A stretch of 64,000 nucleotides of DNA, taken from contig NZ_KQ955209.1 in the NCBI RefSeq assembly GCF_001546115.1, positions 1,130,286 to 1,194,285 on the forward strand. Reading direction: 5' to 3'. The stretch's first letter is position 1. Every line of letters begins with the position of its first letter. The stretch is from Paracoccus aminovorans. Lineage in GTDB: Bacteria; Pseudomonadota; Alphaproteobacteria; Rhodobacterales; Rhodobacteraceae. Under the pieces are notes generated by a model. It saw only the letters and a list, made by a program, of their open reading frames with translations, was not told where the DNA came from and made no database searches. Made by a program: the position numbers and the translations under genes. Positions 51,774-60,658 of this stretch are shown in pieces.

Positions 51774-52270
51774 TGGACCGTTTTCTGGGCGCCGGCACCG
51801 CCGTCACCACGGTCGCCAATGCCGCGACCGGCGTGGCCGAGGTGTTCCGCGAGAACGCGACCCGGCGCATGGAGCTGGACGAGGAAGCCTATGCCCGCGC
51901 CATGGCCCAGCTGACCGGCGAATTCGCCGCCCAGCCGCGCGGCTGGTTCGACGGGCTGATGAACGGGCTGAACCGGATGCCGCGGCCGCTGCTGACCTTT
52001 GGCACCATCGGCCTCTTCGTCTATGCCATGGCCGAGCCGGTGGGCTTCGGCCTGCGCATGCAGAACCTGAACCTGGTACCCGAGCCGCTGTGGTGGCTGC
52101 TGGGTGCCATCATCAGCTTCTACTTCGGCGCGCGCGAGGCGCATTACTTTCGCAGCCGCCCGATGATGCGCAGCGCCGCACCGATGACGCTGGCCGCCTT
52201 GCCCGAGGGCGATACCTTCGAGGACAACCCGGCGCTGCGCGACTGGGCGGCGGCGCAGGCCGAGCATTAG
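51764..52270 (+). CDS. Holin family protein (Holin_3TMs type)
   Basis: A 168-residue protein overlapping the endolysin gene by 10 nt; an ATG at 51773 is an alternative start. Two clear membrane segments are seen (PLLTFGTIGLFVYAMAEPVG and LWWLLGAIISFYFGAREAHY) preceded by an amphipathic region. The phrase FYFGAREAHYF resembles the conserved end of this holin family. It would open the inner membrane to let the muramidase reach the wall. ccmF begins 102 nt downstream. Confidence 0.85.
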   Translation: MGVMDRFLGAGTAVTTVANAATGVAEVFRENATRRMELDEEAYARAMAQLTGEFAAQPRGWFDGLMNGLNRMPRPLLTFGTIGLFVYAMAEPVGFGLRMQNLNLVPEPLWWLLGAIISFYFGAREAHYFRSRPMMRSAAPMTLAALPEGDTFEDNPALRDWAAAQAEH

Positions 52271-52372
52271 CAGCGCAGCACTAGCGCCTCTGTGACAACC
52301 TGACGGGCGCGGGGGGCTGGCTTGCCGCCCGCGCCCCGGCTATTCTCTGGCCCAGCCATCCGGAGAAAGCCC

Positions 52373-54331
52373 ATGATCGTCGAAATCGGCCATTTCGCCC
52401 TGATCCTCGCCTTTGGCGTGGCGATCTTCCAGATGATCGTGCCCATGGTCGGCGCCGCGCGCGGCTGGAGCGGCTGGATCGACAGCGCAAGGCCCGCCGC
52501 GCTGGCGCAATTCGGGCTGATCGCGATTTCCTTCGTGGCGCTGACGCTGGCCTTCGTCAGCTCGGATTTCTCGGTCCTGCTCGTCTATGAGAATTCGCAT
52601 ACCGCCAAGCCCATGCTCTACAAGATCAGCGGCGTCTGGGGCAATCACGAGGGCTCGATGCTGCTCTGGGTGCTGATCCTGTCGCTGTTCGGCGCCGCCG
52701 CCGCCACCTTCGACGCCAACCTGCCGCCCCGGTTGCGGGCGCGGGTGCTGTCGGTGCAGGCCGCGATCGGCGTGGCCTTCCTGGGCTTCATCCTGTTCAC
52801 CTCGAACCCGTTCCTGCGCATCGAGGCGCCGCCCTTCGACGGCCGCGACCTGAACCCGCTGCTGCAGGACCCCGGCCTCGCCTTCCACCCGCCGTTCCTC
52901 TATCTCGGCTATGTCGGGCTTTCGATGGCCTTCAGCTTTGCCGTCGCCGCCCTGATCGAGGGAAGGGTCGATGCCGCCTGGGCGCGCTGGGTCCGGCCCT
53001 GGACGCTGGCTGCCTGGATCTTCCTGACCATCGGCATCGCGCTGGGGTCGTGGTGGGCCTATTACGAGCTTGGCTGGGGCGGCTTCTGGTTCTGGGACCC
53101 GGTCGAGAACGCCAGCTTCATGCCCTGGCTGATCGCGGCGGCGCTGCTGCATTCCGCCATCGTCGTCGAAAAGCGCGAGGTGCTGAAAAGCTGGACCATC
53201 CTGCTGGCGATCATGGCCTTCGGCTTTTCGCTGATCGGCACCTTCATCGTGCGCTCGGGCGTCATCACCTCGGTGCACAGCTTCGCCAGCGACCCCGAGC
53301 GCGGCGTCTTCATCCTGGCGATCCTGGGGCTGTTCGTCGGCGGTGCGCTGACGCTCTACACCTTCCGCGCGCCGGCGATGCAGGCCAAGGGCGTCTTCGC
53401 CCCGGTCTCGCGCGAGGGCGCCCTGGTGCTGAACAATATCCTGCTGGCGGTTGCGGCCTTCGTGGTCTTCATCGGCACGGTCTGGCCGCTGGTGGCCGAG
53501 ATGGCCTGGGACAAGAAGCTGTCGGTGGGCGCGCCCTTCTTCGAAAAGGCCTTCACCCCCTTCATGCTGGCCCTGGCGATCGTCCTGCCGCTGGGCGCGA
53601 TCCTGCCGTGGAAGCGCGGCAAGCTGAAGCGGGCGCTGCTGCCCCTGCGCGGTGCCCTGGCCTTCGCGGCGGCCGTGGCGGCGCTGGTCTTTGCCGTGTC
53701 GACCGGGCATTCGGCGCTGGCGGTGATCGGCGCCGGCCTGGGCGCCTGGCTTCTGGGCGGCGCGGCGGTGGACCTGTGGCTGCGCACCGGCAATTCGGGG
53801 CTGTCGCGGCTGGCGCGGCTGCCGCGCGCCGATTGGGGCAAGGCCATCGCCCATGGCGGGCTGGGCGTGACCTTCATCGGCATCAGCCTGCTGATGGCCT
53901 GGCAGGTCGAGGACATCCGCGTGGCGCAGGTCGGGCAGCCCTTCACCGTCGCCGGCTACGAGATCACGCTGGAGAAGGTCGAGGAACGGCCCGGCCCGAA
54001 CTATGACGCCACCATCGCCACCATGCGCGTCAGCAAGAACGGCCGCCAGGTCGCGCTGCTGCACCCGGAAAAGCGGGTCTATCCGGTGCAGGCCATGCCG
54101 ACGACCGAGGCGGCGATTCAGAACGGCCTGTTCCGTGACCTCTACCTGGTCATCGGCGATCCGCAGCAGGGCGGCGGCTGGGCGGTGCGCAGCTATGTGA
54201 AACCCTTCGCCAGCTGGATCTGGCTCGGCTGCGCGCTGATGGCGCTTGGCGGGCTGGTCAGCCTGTCGGACCGGCGCTATCGCGTCGCCGCCGGCGCCCG
54301 GCGCGGCATCGTCGCCCAACCGGCGGAGTGA
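52373..54331 (+). CDS. ccmF: Heme lyase subunit CcmF
   Basis: A 652-residue polytopic protein. ATG 52373 (MIVEIGHFALILAFGVAIFQ) follows CGGAGAAAG. The WWD-type heme-handling segment is YYELGWGGFWFWDPVENASF (about residues 231-250). Conserved periplasmic His residues occur in WGNHEGSMLLW, LAFHPPFLYLG and SVHSFASDP. With CcmH it attaches heme to apocytochrome c. In Paracoccus this gene is also known as cycK. Confidence 0.96.
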   Translation: MIVEIGHFALILAFGVAIFQMIVPMVGAARGWSGWIDSARPAALAQFGLIAISFVALTLAFVSSDFSVLLVYENSHTAKPMLYKISGVWGNHEGSMLLWVLILSLFGAAAATFDANLPPRLRARVLSVQAAIGVAFLGFILFTSNPFLRIEAPPFDGRDLNPLLQDPGLAFHPPFLYLGYVGLSMAFSFAVAALIEGRVDAAWARWVRPWTLAAWIFLTIGIALGSWWAYYELGWGGFWFWDPVENASFMPWLIAAALLHSAIVVEKREVLKSWTILLAIMAFGFSLIGTFIVRSGVITSVHSFASDPERGVFILAILGLFVGGALTLYTFRAPAMQAKGVFAPVSREGALVLNNILLAVAAFVVFIGTVWPLVAEMAWDKKLSVGAPFFEKAFTPFMLALAIVLPLGAILPWKRGKLKRALLPLRGALAFAAAVAALVFAVSTGHSALAVIGAGLGAWLLGGAAVDLWLRTGNSGLSRLARLPRADWGKAIAHGGLGVTFIGISLLMAWQVEDIRVAQVGQPFTVAGYEITLEKVEERPGPNYDATIATMRVSKNGRQVALLHPEKRVYPVQAMPTTEAAIQNGLFRDLYLVIGDPQQGGGWAVRSYVKPFASWIWLGCALMALGGLVSLSDRRYRVAAGARRGIVAQPAE

Positions 54332-54333
54332 GC

Positions 54334-54786
54334 ATGCGCGCGCTGATCCTGGCCCTGTCGCTGCTGATCGCCCTGCCGGCCCTGGCCGTGCAGCCCGACG
54401 AGGTGCTGTCCGATCCCGCGCTGGAGGCCCGCGCCCGCGAGATCTCCAAGGTGCTACGCTGCCCGGTCTGCCAGGGCGAGACCATCGACGAATCGAATGC
54501 GCCGATCAGCCGCGACCTGCGGCTCTATCTGCGCGAGCGGCTGGTCGCCGGCGACAGCGACGATGCGGCGGTCGCGGCGGTGGTGGACCGCTTCGGCGAA
54601 TATGTCCTGTTCCAGCCGCCGGCGCGCGGCGTGAACTGGCTGCTCTATCTCGCCGGGCCGGTGATGGCCTTGCTGGCGCTGCTCACGGGCTGGCGTTTCA
54701 TCCGCTCGCGCCGCCCGGCCGAGGAGCGCACCGAGACGCTCAGCGCCGAGGAAAAGGCCCGGCTCGACCAGATCATGCGCGACTGA
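54334..54786 (+). CDS. ccmH: Cytochrome c-type biogenesis protein CcmH
   Basis: A 150-residue protein. ATG 54334 has GGAG at suitable distance; a GTG at 54328 overlaps the ccmF stop. A signal peptide (LILALSLLIALPALA) precedes the thiol-redox motif LRCPVCQGETIDESNAP (LRCxxC), and a C-terminal membrane anchor follows (WLLYLAGPVMALLALLTGW). It reduces apocytochrome c thiols for heme ligation. It is also called cycL in Paracoccus. Confidence 0.95.
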   Translation: MRALILALSLLIALPALAVQPDEVLSDPALEARAREISKVLRCPVCQGETIDESNAPISRDLRLYLRERLVAGDSDDAAVAAVVDRFGEYVLFQPPARGVNWLLYLAGPVMALLALLTGWRFIRSRRPAEERTETLSAEEKARLDQIMRD

Positions 54787-54854
54787 CGTGAGGTCCGGGC
54801 TTTTCGCCGGTGCCGGCCTTGGGGCAGGATGGCGGGCAAAAGCAGGGGGACCGC

Positions 54855-55625
54855 ATGAGCTTTCAGACCATCGCAGTGACGCATCAGGACGGCATGACCC
54901 GGTTGGTCCTGGACCGGCCCGAGGTGATGAACGCGCTGAACCGCACAATGCGGGCCGAGATCGTGGCGGCGCTGACCGACCTGCCGCAGGGCACCCGCTG
55001 CGTGGTGCTGACCGGGACGGGGCGGGCCTTCTGCTCGGGCCAGGACCTGACCGATGCCACCGGCGGCTTCGACGTGGAAACCATCCTGCGCGAGGAATAC
55101 GAACCGATGCTCGCCGCGATCCGCGAGGCGCCGGTGCCGGTGATCGCGGCGGTGAACGGCACCGCGGCGGGGGCGGGGGCAAACCTGGCGCTGGCCGCCG
55201 ACGTGGTCATCGCCTGCGAAAGCGCCAGCTTCGTGCAGGCCTTCAGCCGCATCGGGCTGATCCCCGACGCCGGCGGCACCTATATCGTGCCGCGCGCCGT
55301 GGGCCAGGCGCGGGCCATGGGCATGATGCTGTTCGCCGACCGCATCCCGGCCGCGACGGCCGCCGCCTGGGGCCTGATCTGGGAAGCCGTGCCGGACGCC
55401 GAATTCGAGGCGGTCATCGCCGCCCGGGCCCGCACGCTGGCCGAGGGGCCGACCGCCGCCTTCATGGCGATCCGTGCCGCGCTGCGCGCCTCGGCGGGCA
55501 ACGACATGGCGGCGCAGCTTGGCGTCGAGGCACGGTTGCAGGGCGAGATGGCCCGCACCGCCGATTTCGCGGAAGGCGTCTCGGCCTTCCTGGAAAAGCG
55601 CGCGCCGCGGTTTCGGGGCCGCTAA
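54855..55625 (+). CDS. Enoyl-CoA hydratase/isomerase, PaaG-like
   Basis: A 256-residue crotonase-fold protein. RLVLDRPEVMNALNRTMRAE and FCSGQDLTDATGG form the CoA and oxyanion region. AAVNGTAAGAGANLALAADV and FVQAFSRIGLIPDAGGTYIV resemble the ring-epoxide isomerase PaaG closely, including the Asp in IPDAGG. ATG 54855 follows AGGGGGA. It follows the ccm genes without a phenylacetate cluster, so a general beta-oxidation role is possible. It ends 4 nt into the convergent NUDIX gene. Confidence 0.85.
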   Translation: MSFQTIAVTHQDGMTRLVLDRPEVMNALNRTMRAEIVAALTDLPQGTRCVVLTGTGRAFCSGQDLTDATGGFDVETILREEYEPMLAAIREAPVPVIAAVNGTAAGAGANLALAADVVIACESASFVQAFSRIGLIPDAGGTYIVPRAVGQARAMGMMLFADRIPAATAAAWGLIWEAVPDAEFEAVIAARARTLAEGPTAAFMAIRAALRASAGNDMAAQLGVEARLQGEMARTADFAEGVSAFLEKRAPRFRGR

Positions 55626-56323
55626 CCGATCCGCATGAAGCGCGGGTGGGCGTCGCGGTTGTCGAAGAACGGCACCGACTCGGGCGCGCGCAGCGGCCCG
55701 CCGCCGGCCCGGGCGATGATGCCCGCAAGCTCGGCCAGCACCACCTCGGTGATGAAGGGCAGGTCCAGCGCCCGCGCCTCGGCCAGGGGCACCCAATGCA
55801 GATGCGACAATTCGTCGCAGGCGCCGGCAAAGTCGTGGCGGTCGCCATGCAGATGCTCGGCATCCAGCAGCAGGAAGCGGGCATCGAATCGCCGCGGCCG
55901 GCCCGGCGGCGTGATGGCGCGGAACAGATAGATCAGCGCCGAGGCATCGGGGGAAAGCCCGGCGCCGGCGTAATGGTCCCAGCCCTCGGGCGCGGCGCCG
56001 GGATGGCCGGTCAAGAGCCCGGTCTCCTCGGCCAGTTCGCGCAGGGCGGCGGCGGCCAGGGCATGCGGATCGCTGGCGGCACCCGGGCGCGGCTCGGCGG
56101 CCAGCCGGGCGGCGGTCTCGGGCGCAAGGCCGGCGCCCAGCCGGGCCGCGGCATCGTCGGCATCGACCGCGCCGCCGGGAAAGACGTATTTCGATGGCAT
56201 GAACACCGCCGCGGCGCCGCGCTGGCCCATCAGCACCGAAGGGCCGGCGGCTGCATGGCGGTCCAGCACCACCACCGTCGCCGCATCGCGGATCGGGATT
56301 TCGGCAGGGGTTTCGGCACTCAC
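55622..56323 (-). CDS. NUDIX hydrolase
   Basis: A 233-residue protein with a GTG start overlapping the DUF983 stop (GTGA). The NUDIX box is spread over VFPGGAVDADDAAARLGAGL and LAAAALRELAEETGLLTG (RExxEExG core), with a long insert between. FMPSKYVFPGGAVD is typical of the large CoA/NUDT7-like subgroup. The substrate is unknown. Confidence 0.88.
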   Translation of the reverse strand: MSAETPAEIPIRDAATVVVLDRHAAAGPSVLMGQRGAAAVFMPSKYVFPGGAVDADDAAARLGAGLAPETAARLAAEPRPGAASDPHALAAAALRELAEETGLLTGHPGAAPEGWDHYAGAGLSPDASALIYLFRAITPPGRPRRFDARFLLLDAEHLHGDRHDFAGACDELSHLHWVPLAEARALDLPFITEVVLAELAGIIARAGGGPLRAPESVPFFDNRDAHPRFMRIG

Positions 56324-56733
56324 GGCGCGCTGGCCTCGAGGTGCGTCGCGCTTTCGCCGAAGCCATGCATGCGCCGCGCCCATTGGAAGCCGACGAAGCC
56401 GCCCTTGATGCGCGGCAGCAGGAGCAGCGACAGGATCACCGCGCCCAGGCCGAAGCCGATCAGCATCGACATGGCCGAGGGCCGATACATCATGTAGATC
56501 GCCAGCAGCAGCGGCGCGCCCAGATGCGAGACCAGCAGGATGGTCAGATAGGCCGGGCCGTCGTCGGCGCGCTGGTGGTGCAGCGCCTCGTCGCAATGGG
56601 CGCAAGCGCCGTTCACCTTGAGATAGCCGCTGAAGAGCCGGCCTTGGCCGCAGGCGGGACAGCGCCCCAGCGCGGCGCGCAGCATCGCCTGCTTGATCGG
56701 ACGGTCCGCGGTTTCGGCGGCGGCATGGGGCAT
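56320..56733 (-). CDS. DUF983 family membrane protein
   Basis: A 137-residue protein with GAGGAG upstream. It has the DUF983 zinc-ribbon-like start LRAALGRCPACGQGRLFSGY then VNGACAHCDEALHHQRADDG (two CxxC pairs), and two membrane helices (AYLTILLVSHLGAPLLLAIY and MLIGFGLGAVILSLLLLPRI). The family role is unknown; related genes often lie near cytochrome or NUDIX genes. It is translationally coupled to the NUDIX gene. Confidence 0.88.
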   Translation of the reverse strand: MPHAAAETADRPIKQAMLRAALGRCPACGQGRLFSGYLKVNGACAHCDEALHHQRADDGPAYLTILLVSHLGAPLLLAIYMMYRPSAMSMLIGFGLGAVILSLLLLPRIKGGFVGFQWARRMHGFGESATHLEASAP

Positions 56734-56833
56734 GGGCGCGCTCCTCTCGTGCTTGGCCCATATCTAGGGCATGGGCGGGCCGATGAAAAGTCCGCCTTGC
56801 CGCGCGGCGAAACGTCGCAGGCCGCAAGCGGGC

Positions 56834-58237
56834 TCAGGCGGCGATCATCTGCGGCGCGATGACGATGCGGTTGCGCCCCGAGGATTTCGCGGCAAGCAGC
56901 GCCCGGTCGGCACTGGCAAGCAGGCTCTCGGGGTCGGGGGCGGCCTGCTGCGGCGCGCGGGCCTCGCCGATCGCCACGCCGACCGAGACCGTCACCCCCA
57001 GCTCGGCGCTGTCGCAACCGGCGGGCAGGCGCACCGGCGCCGCCATCACCGCCTGGCGCAGATCCTCGGCCACGCGGCGGGCGGTGCGGACCGGGCAATC
57101 GGGCAGCACGGCCAGGAACTCCTCGCCGCCGATGCGGGCCAGCACCGCATCCTCGGGCAGGGCCGCGGCCAGGCGCGAGGCGACCTCGGCCAGCACCGCG
57201 TCGCCGGCGGGATGGCCGTGGATGTCGTTCACCCGTTTGAAGCGGTCCAGGTCCAGCAGCATCACGGCCAGGTCGCGCTGACGCTCCTGCGCCTCGAAGG
57301 CCAGTTCCGACAGCCGGGGCAGGGCGAAGCGGCGGTTGTGCAGCCCGGTCAAGGGATCGGTCATGGCGAAATGCATGTTGCGCCGCGTCTCGTTGCGGCG
57401 CCGGTCGGCCTCGTGCTTGCGGGCCAGCTGGGTTTGCAGCCGCACCGCCGCCTCGGCGGCGAAATGCGGCGCGGCCAGATCCCAGGGCAGCACGTCGCCG
57501 GCGCCCAGGTCCAGCGCCACCGGCATCATCTCGGCCCGTTCGGGGCGCAGCGCGACGACGAAGCCCGCGTCGCGCGAATGCGGGCGCGAGCGCAGTTCCG
57601 AGAGCAGCCGCAGCCCGTCGCCGGATTGGCGGATGTCGGCGGCGATCAGGTAAAGCTCGGCCACCTTGCCGGCGGCGGCCTCGGCCAGCGCCCGTTCGGG
57701 GTCGCTGACCGAGATGGCGAAATCCACCCGCGCCTGCAGGGCATGGCGCCAGCCCAGCGCCGTGGCGGGCTGGTCGGCGACGAAGACCGCGCGCGGCCGC
57801 GGATCGTGCAGGAAGGCGGCCGCCGGCTCGGCCATGCCGGGCGCGGGTTCGAATCCCGCCGTCTCGAACCCCGCCGCTTCGTGCCGCATCAGCCCGCGGA
57901 TGCGGGCAAGCAGCGTCAGCTCGTCGCCATCCGGGTCGATCAGCGCCGAGGCCCCGGCCCGCAGCGCCGCGACCCGATCCTCGCCCTGCGCCAGCACCAG
58001 CACCGGCATGTCGCCGCCCTGCGGCAGCGCCCGCAGCGCCGCGCAGAGCATCGGGCCGCCGATATCGGGCAGGCCGGTGCCGATCAGCACGATCTGCGGA
58101 TGGATCAGCCGCGCCATGCGCAGCGCCTCCTGCCCCGAGGCGGCGGTCGCCACCTCGTAGCAGGCCGAACTCAGCCGCACCTTCATGGTGATGCGGTTGG
58201 TCGGCGCGCCGTCGACGACAAGAATCCTTCCGGCCAT
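56834..58237 (-). CDS. PleD-like diguanylate cyclase with degenerate receiver domains
   Basis: A 467-residue protein in the PleD order REC-REC-GGDEF. The GGDEF domain is intact: MTDPLTGLHNRRFALPRLSE, LDLDRFKRVNDIHGHPAGDA and RIGGEEFLAVLPD. The first receiver is degenerate: the phospho-Asp position reads VLIGTGLPD (Gly), the acidic pair is VVDGAP and the conserved Lys is replaced (ALIDPDG). The inhibitory RxxD site before GGEEF is not evident either. It probably makes c-di-GMP without classical phosphorylation control (inference). The linker repeats AGFE twice. A DUF3572 gene is divergent. Confidence 0.88.
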   Translation of the reverse strand: MAGRILVVDGAPTNRITMKVRLSSACYEVATAASGQEALRMARLIHPQIVLIGTGLPDIGGPMLCAALRALPQGGDMPVLVLAQGEDRVAALRAGASALIDPDGDELTLLARIRGLMRHEAAGFETAGFEPAPGMAEPAAAFLHDPRPRAVFVADQPATALGWRHALQARVDFAISVSDPERALAEAAAGKVAELYLIAADIRQSGDGLRLLSELRSRPHSRDAGFVVALRPERAEMMPVALDLGAGDVLPWDLAAPHFAAEAAVRLQTQLARKHEADRRRNETRRNMHFAMTDPLTGLHNRRFALPRLSELAFEAQERQRDLAVMLLDLDRFKRVNDIHGHPAGDAVLAEVASRLAAALPEDAVLARIGGEEFLAVLPDCPVRTARRVAEDLRQAVMAAPVRLPAGCDSAELGVTVSVGVAIGEARAPQQAAPDPESLLASADRALLAAKSSGRNRIVIAPQMIAA

Positions 58238-58351
58238 GCTTTCGCCCGCTTTACACCTGCTGCGCTGCCGAGCATCTTGCGCGACAATGGTTAACAAATC
58301 CTTTCCAGCCGGCAGGAAAATGCCGGGACCCAGCACAAGGACGGCACAGGC

Positions 58352-58621
58352 ATGACAGCGGGCGAGGCGCGTGACATCGCGGACAGGGGCTTTGCGCATC
58401 TGGCGGGCGACCCGGACCTGGTGCAGGCGCTGCTGGCGCAATCGGGCTGCGACGCGGCCGGGCTGCGCGCCATGGCGGCGCAGCCGGAATTCCCGGTCTT
58501 CGTGCTGGATTTCCTGCTGGAGCAGGACCAGCGCGTGCTGGATTTCGCCCAGGCCGCCGGGCTGCGCCCCGAGCGGGTGCAGATGGCGCGCGCCGTGCTG
58601 GGCGGCGGCGATCCGTGGTGA
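58352..58621 (+). CDS. DUF3572 family protein
   Basis: An 89-residue acidic helical protein (IADRGFAHLAGDPDLVQALL, FPVFVLDFLLEQDQRVLDFA, LRPERVQMARAVLGG) that fits DUF3572, a short alphaproteobacterial family of unknown role. Such genes often sit head-to-head with a PleD-type gene, as here (115 nt apart). Confidence 0.75.
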   Translation: MTAGEARDIADRGFAHLAGDPDLVQALLAQSGCDAAGLRAMAAQPEFPVFVLDFLLEQDQRVLDFAQAAGLRPERVQMARAVLGGGDPW

Positions 58622-58719
58622 ACCGATCCGTCTAGGTGAATCTGCGCATTGCGGCGGCCGCGCGCATCGGCCTGAATGGACCACCGGCTGCGGCCGGCCG
58701 AATTCAGGAGGTTGATCCG

Positions 58720-59097
58720 ATGAAACGCATTTCCGTCCCCACGCTGGCGCTGGCGCTTTTCGCCGGGGCTGCCGTTGCGCAGACCGCGCCCAGCCCGGAC
58801 ATGGCGGTGGCTGCGGCCAAGAACCAGCTGGGTGTGCTGGAATATTGCCAGACCGAAGGCCATATCGACGGCACCGCCATCGAGACCCAGACCAGGATCA
58901 TGGCGATGTTCCCGGCCGCCCAGGTCGAAGCGGCGGTCGAGGCCAGCTATGAAAAGGGCAAGGCCGGCACCGTCAGCGCCATGGGCGTCGAGCAGTCGCT
59001 GGCCGATGCCGCCAAGGCCCAGAGCGCCGACGAGGCCGCGCTGTGCAAGCAGATCGCCCAGGCGGTCGAGCAGGCGGCGGCGCAACTGCCGAAATAA
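58720..59097 (+). CDS. Small exported protein, possibly the 'pore-forming ESAT-6 family' type
   Basis: A 125-residue protein; ATG 58720 follows AGGAGG. A Sec signal peptide (MKRISVPTLALALFAGAAVA, cleavage before QTAP) precedes an Ala-rich helical domain with two Cys (EYCQTEGHIDGTAIE and ALCKQIAQAVEQ) likely joined by a disulfide. I recall similar Rhodobacteraceae proteins annotated as pore-forming ESAT-6 family, but no function is established. A strong terminator follows. Confidence 0.65.
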   Translation: MKRISVPTLALALFAGAAVAQTAPSPDMAVAAAKNQLGVLEYCQTEGHIDGTAIETQTRIMAMFPAAQVEAAVEASYEKGKAGTVSAMGVEQSLADAAKAQSADEAALCKQIAQAVEQAAAQLPK

Positions 59098-59114
59098 GCC
59101 TGCAATCATGGCAA

Positions 59115-59147
59115 AGCGCCCCCGAAAGCGATCCGGGGGCGCTTTTT
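59115..59147 (+). terminator. Rho-independent terminator after the small exported protein gene
   Basis: AGCGCCCCCG (59115-59124) and CGGGGGCGCT (59134-59143) form a perfect 10-bp stem, and the T run 59143-59147 follows. It also lies at the 3' end of the convergent transaminase gene. Confidence 0.85.
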
Positions 59148-59166
59148 CATACCGGCTCCGTCGCGC

Positions 59167-60528
59167 TCAGGCGACCTCGGCAAAGACCTTGTCGAGCGCC
59201 TGTTCCAGCTTTTCGAACATCTCGTCCATCTGGCCCTCGGTCAGGATGAAGGGCGGGCACAGCACCACCGACTGCCCCAGCGGACGGCAGATCAGGCCCA
59301 GGTCGGTGCAGGTATTGGCGATGCGCTCGCTGACCGACAGATTGGCCTCGAACGGAGTTTTCGTGGCCTTGTCGCGCACCGCCTCCAGCGCCCACATGAA
59401 GCCCACGCCGCGATATTCGCCGATATTCGGCTTTTCGGCCAGACGCTTCAGCCCCGCCTCGAGGCGCGGAGCGAGGCGCTTCACGTTCTCGGCCAGGCCC
59501 TCGTTCATCACCACGTCGATGGCCTTCAGCGCGATGGCGCAGCCGACCGGATGGCCCGAGGCGGTGAAGCCATGCGGGAATTCCTCGATCGCCTCGACCG
59601 CCGCCTGCACGCGGCCGGCCAAGTCCGGGCCGAGGATCACCGCGCCCATCGGAAAGAACCCCGCCGTGAGGTTCTTCGAGGAAATGATCGCGTCGGGGAT
59701 AAAGCCATAGGTCTGGCAGCCCCAGGTGTTGCCGGTGCGCCCGAAGCCGCAGATCACCTCGTCCGAGATCATCGGGATGCCGTATTTCTTCAGGATCGGC
59801 TGGACCGCCTGGAAATAGCCATTGGAGGGCGGGATGACCCCGCCCGCGCCCATCACCGGCTCGGCGAAGAAGCCGGCGATGGTGTCGGCGCCCTCGCGCT
59901 GGATGGTTTCTTCAAGCTCGCGCGCCAGCCGGGCGGTGAACTGCTCCTCGGTCTCGCCCGGCTCGCCAAAGCGCCAGTAATGCGGGCAGGTCAGGTGAAT
60001 GAAGCCCGGCAGCGGGAGGCCGAAGACCTCGTTATAGGGCTTGCCGGTCATGCTGGCCGAGACCGCCGTGACGCCGTGATAGGCATTCCAGCGCGTCAGG
60101 ATCTTGCGCTTCTGCGGATTGCCCTCGGCGGCGTGCAGGAACCACAACAGCTTGACCATGGTGTCGTTCGCCTCGGAGCCCGAGTTGGTGTAGAACACCT
60201 TGCCGCTGGCGAAGGGCGAGACCTCGACCAGCTTCTCGGACAGCATCACCGTCTGGTCGGACATGCGGCCGAAGAAGGCGTGATAGCCCGGGAACCGCTC
60301 GTATTGCGCCTTGGCCGCGTCGATCAGCCCGCGGTGGTCGAAGCCCGCGACCATGTTCCACAGGCCCGAATTGGCATCCAGGTAGCGCCGGCCATGGACA
60401 TCGACGACATAGGGCCCCTCGCCATGCGTCAGCACCACCGTGCCGCGCTGGTGGATGCTCGGCATGTCGGTGAAACCATAGAGCGAGAATTCCTCGGCCC
60501 TGGCTTCCCAGCTTTGCGGTTGGTTCAT
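59167..60528 (-). CDS. Omega-amino acid--pyruvate aminotransferase (class III)
   Basis: A 453-residue PLP enzyme. ATG 60528 follows GAGGAGG. The PLP Lys is in ISSKNLTAGFFPMGAV, the Asp in PMISDEVICGFGRTGNTWG, and the phosphate-binding turn in YTNSGSEANDTMVK. The sequence closely resembles, from memory, the structurally known Paracoccus denitrificans omega-transaminase of the same length, with scattered substitutions. It transfers the amino group of beta-alanine, taurine-like or other omega-amines to pyruvate. It stands alone between convergent and divergent neighbours. Confidence 0.93.
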   Translation of the reverse strand: MNQPQSWEARAEEFSLYGFTDMPSIHQRGTVVLTHGEGPYVVDVHGRRYLDANSGLWNMVAGFDHRGLIDAAKAQYERFPGYHAFFGRMSDQTVMLSEKLVEVSPFASGKVFYTNSGSEANDTMVKLLWFLHAAEGNPQKRKILTRWNAYHGVTAVSASMTGKPYNEVFGLPLPGFIHLTCPHYWRFGEPGETEEQFTARLARELEETIQREGADTIAGFFAEPVMGAGGVIPPSNGYFQAVQPILKKYGIPMISDEVICGFGRTGNTWGCQTYGFIPDAIISSKNLTAGFFPMGAVILGPDLAGRVQAAVEAIEEFPHGFTASGHPVGCAIALKAIDVVMNEGLAENVKRLAPRLEAGLKRLAEKPNIGEYRGVGFMWALEAVRDKATKTPFEANLSVSERIANTCTDLGLICRPLGQSVVLCPPFILTEGQMDEMFEKLEQALDKVFAEVA

Positions 60529-60658
60529 CGCGGCCTCCTCAAGCGTGCGTCGGGGCCGAGGCTAGCCGGGCCGCGGCAGCGGTTCAATGGGGCGCGACCT
60601 TGGTCCGGCTTGCCGCAGCGGTCGCCGCGGCGCAGGATGGCGGCAGGGGGAAAGGCTC

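Noticed and set aside
51162..52270. Prophage remnant
   Set aside because: Only endolysin and holin are present with no integrase, capsid or att-like repeat; flanks are intact ccm genes and a CtrA box suggests a host-controlled role.
57840..57870. tRNA T-arm-like text GCGGGTTCGAATCCCGC
   Set aside because: It lies inside the cyclase coding sequence (the AGFE repeat linker) and no acceptor, D or anticodon stems can be paired around it.
58291..58305. Possible CtrA site between the cyclase and DUF3572 genes
   Set aside because: Only one TTAA half is present; the second position 7 nt away reads TTTC.
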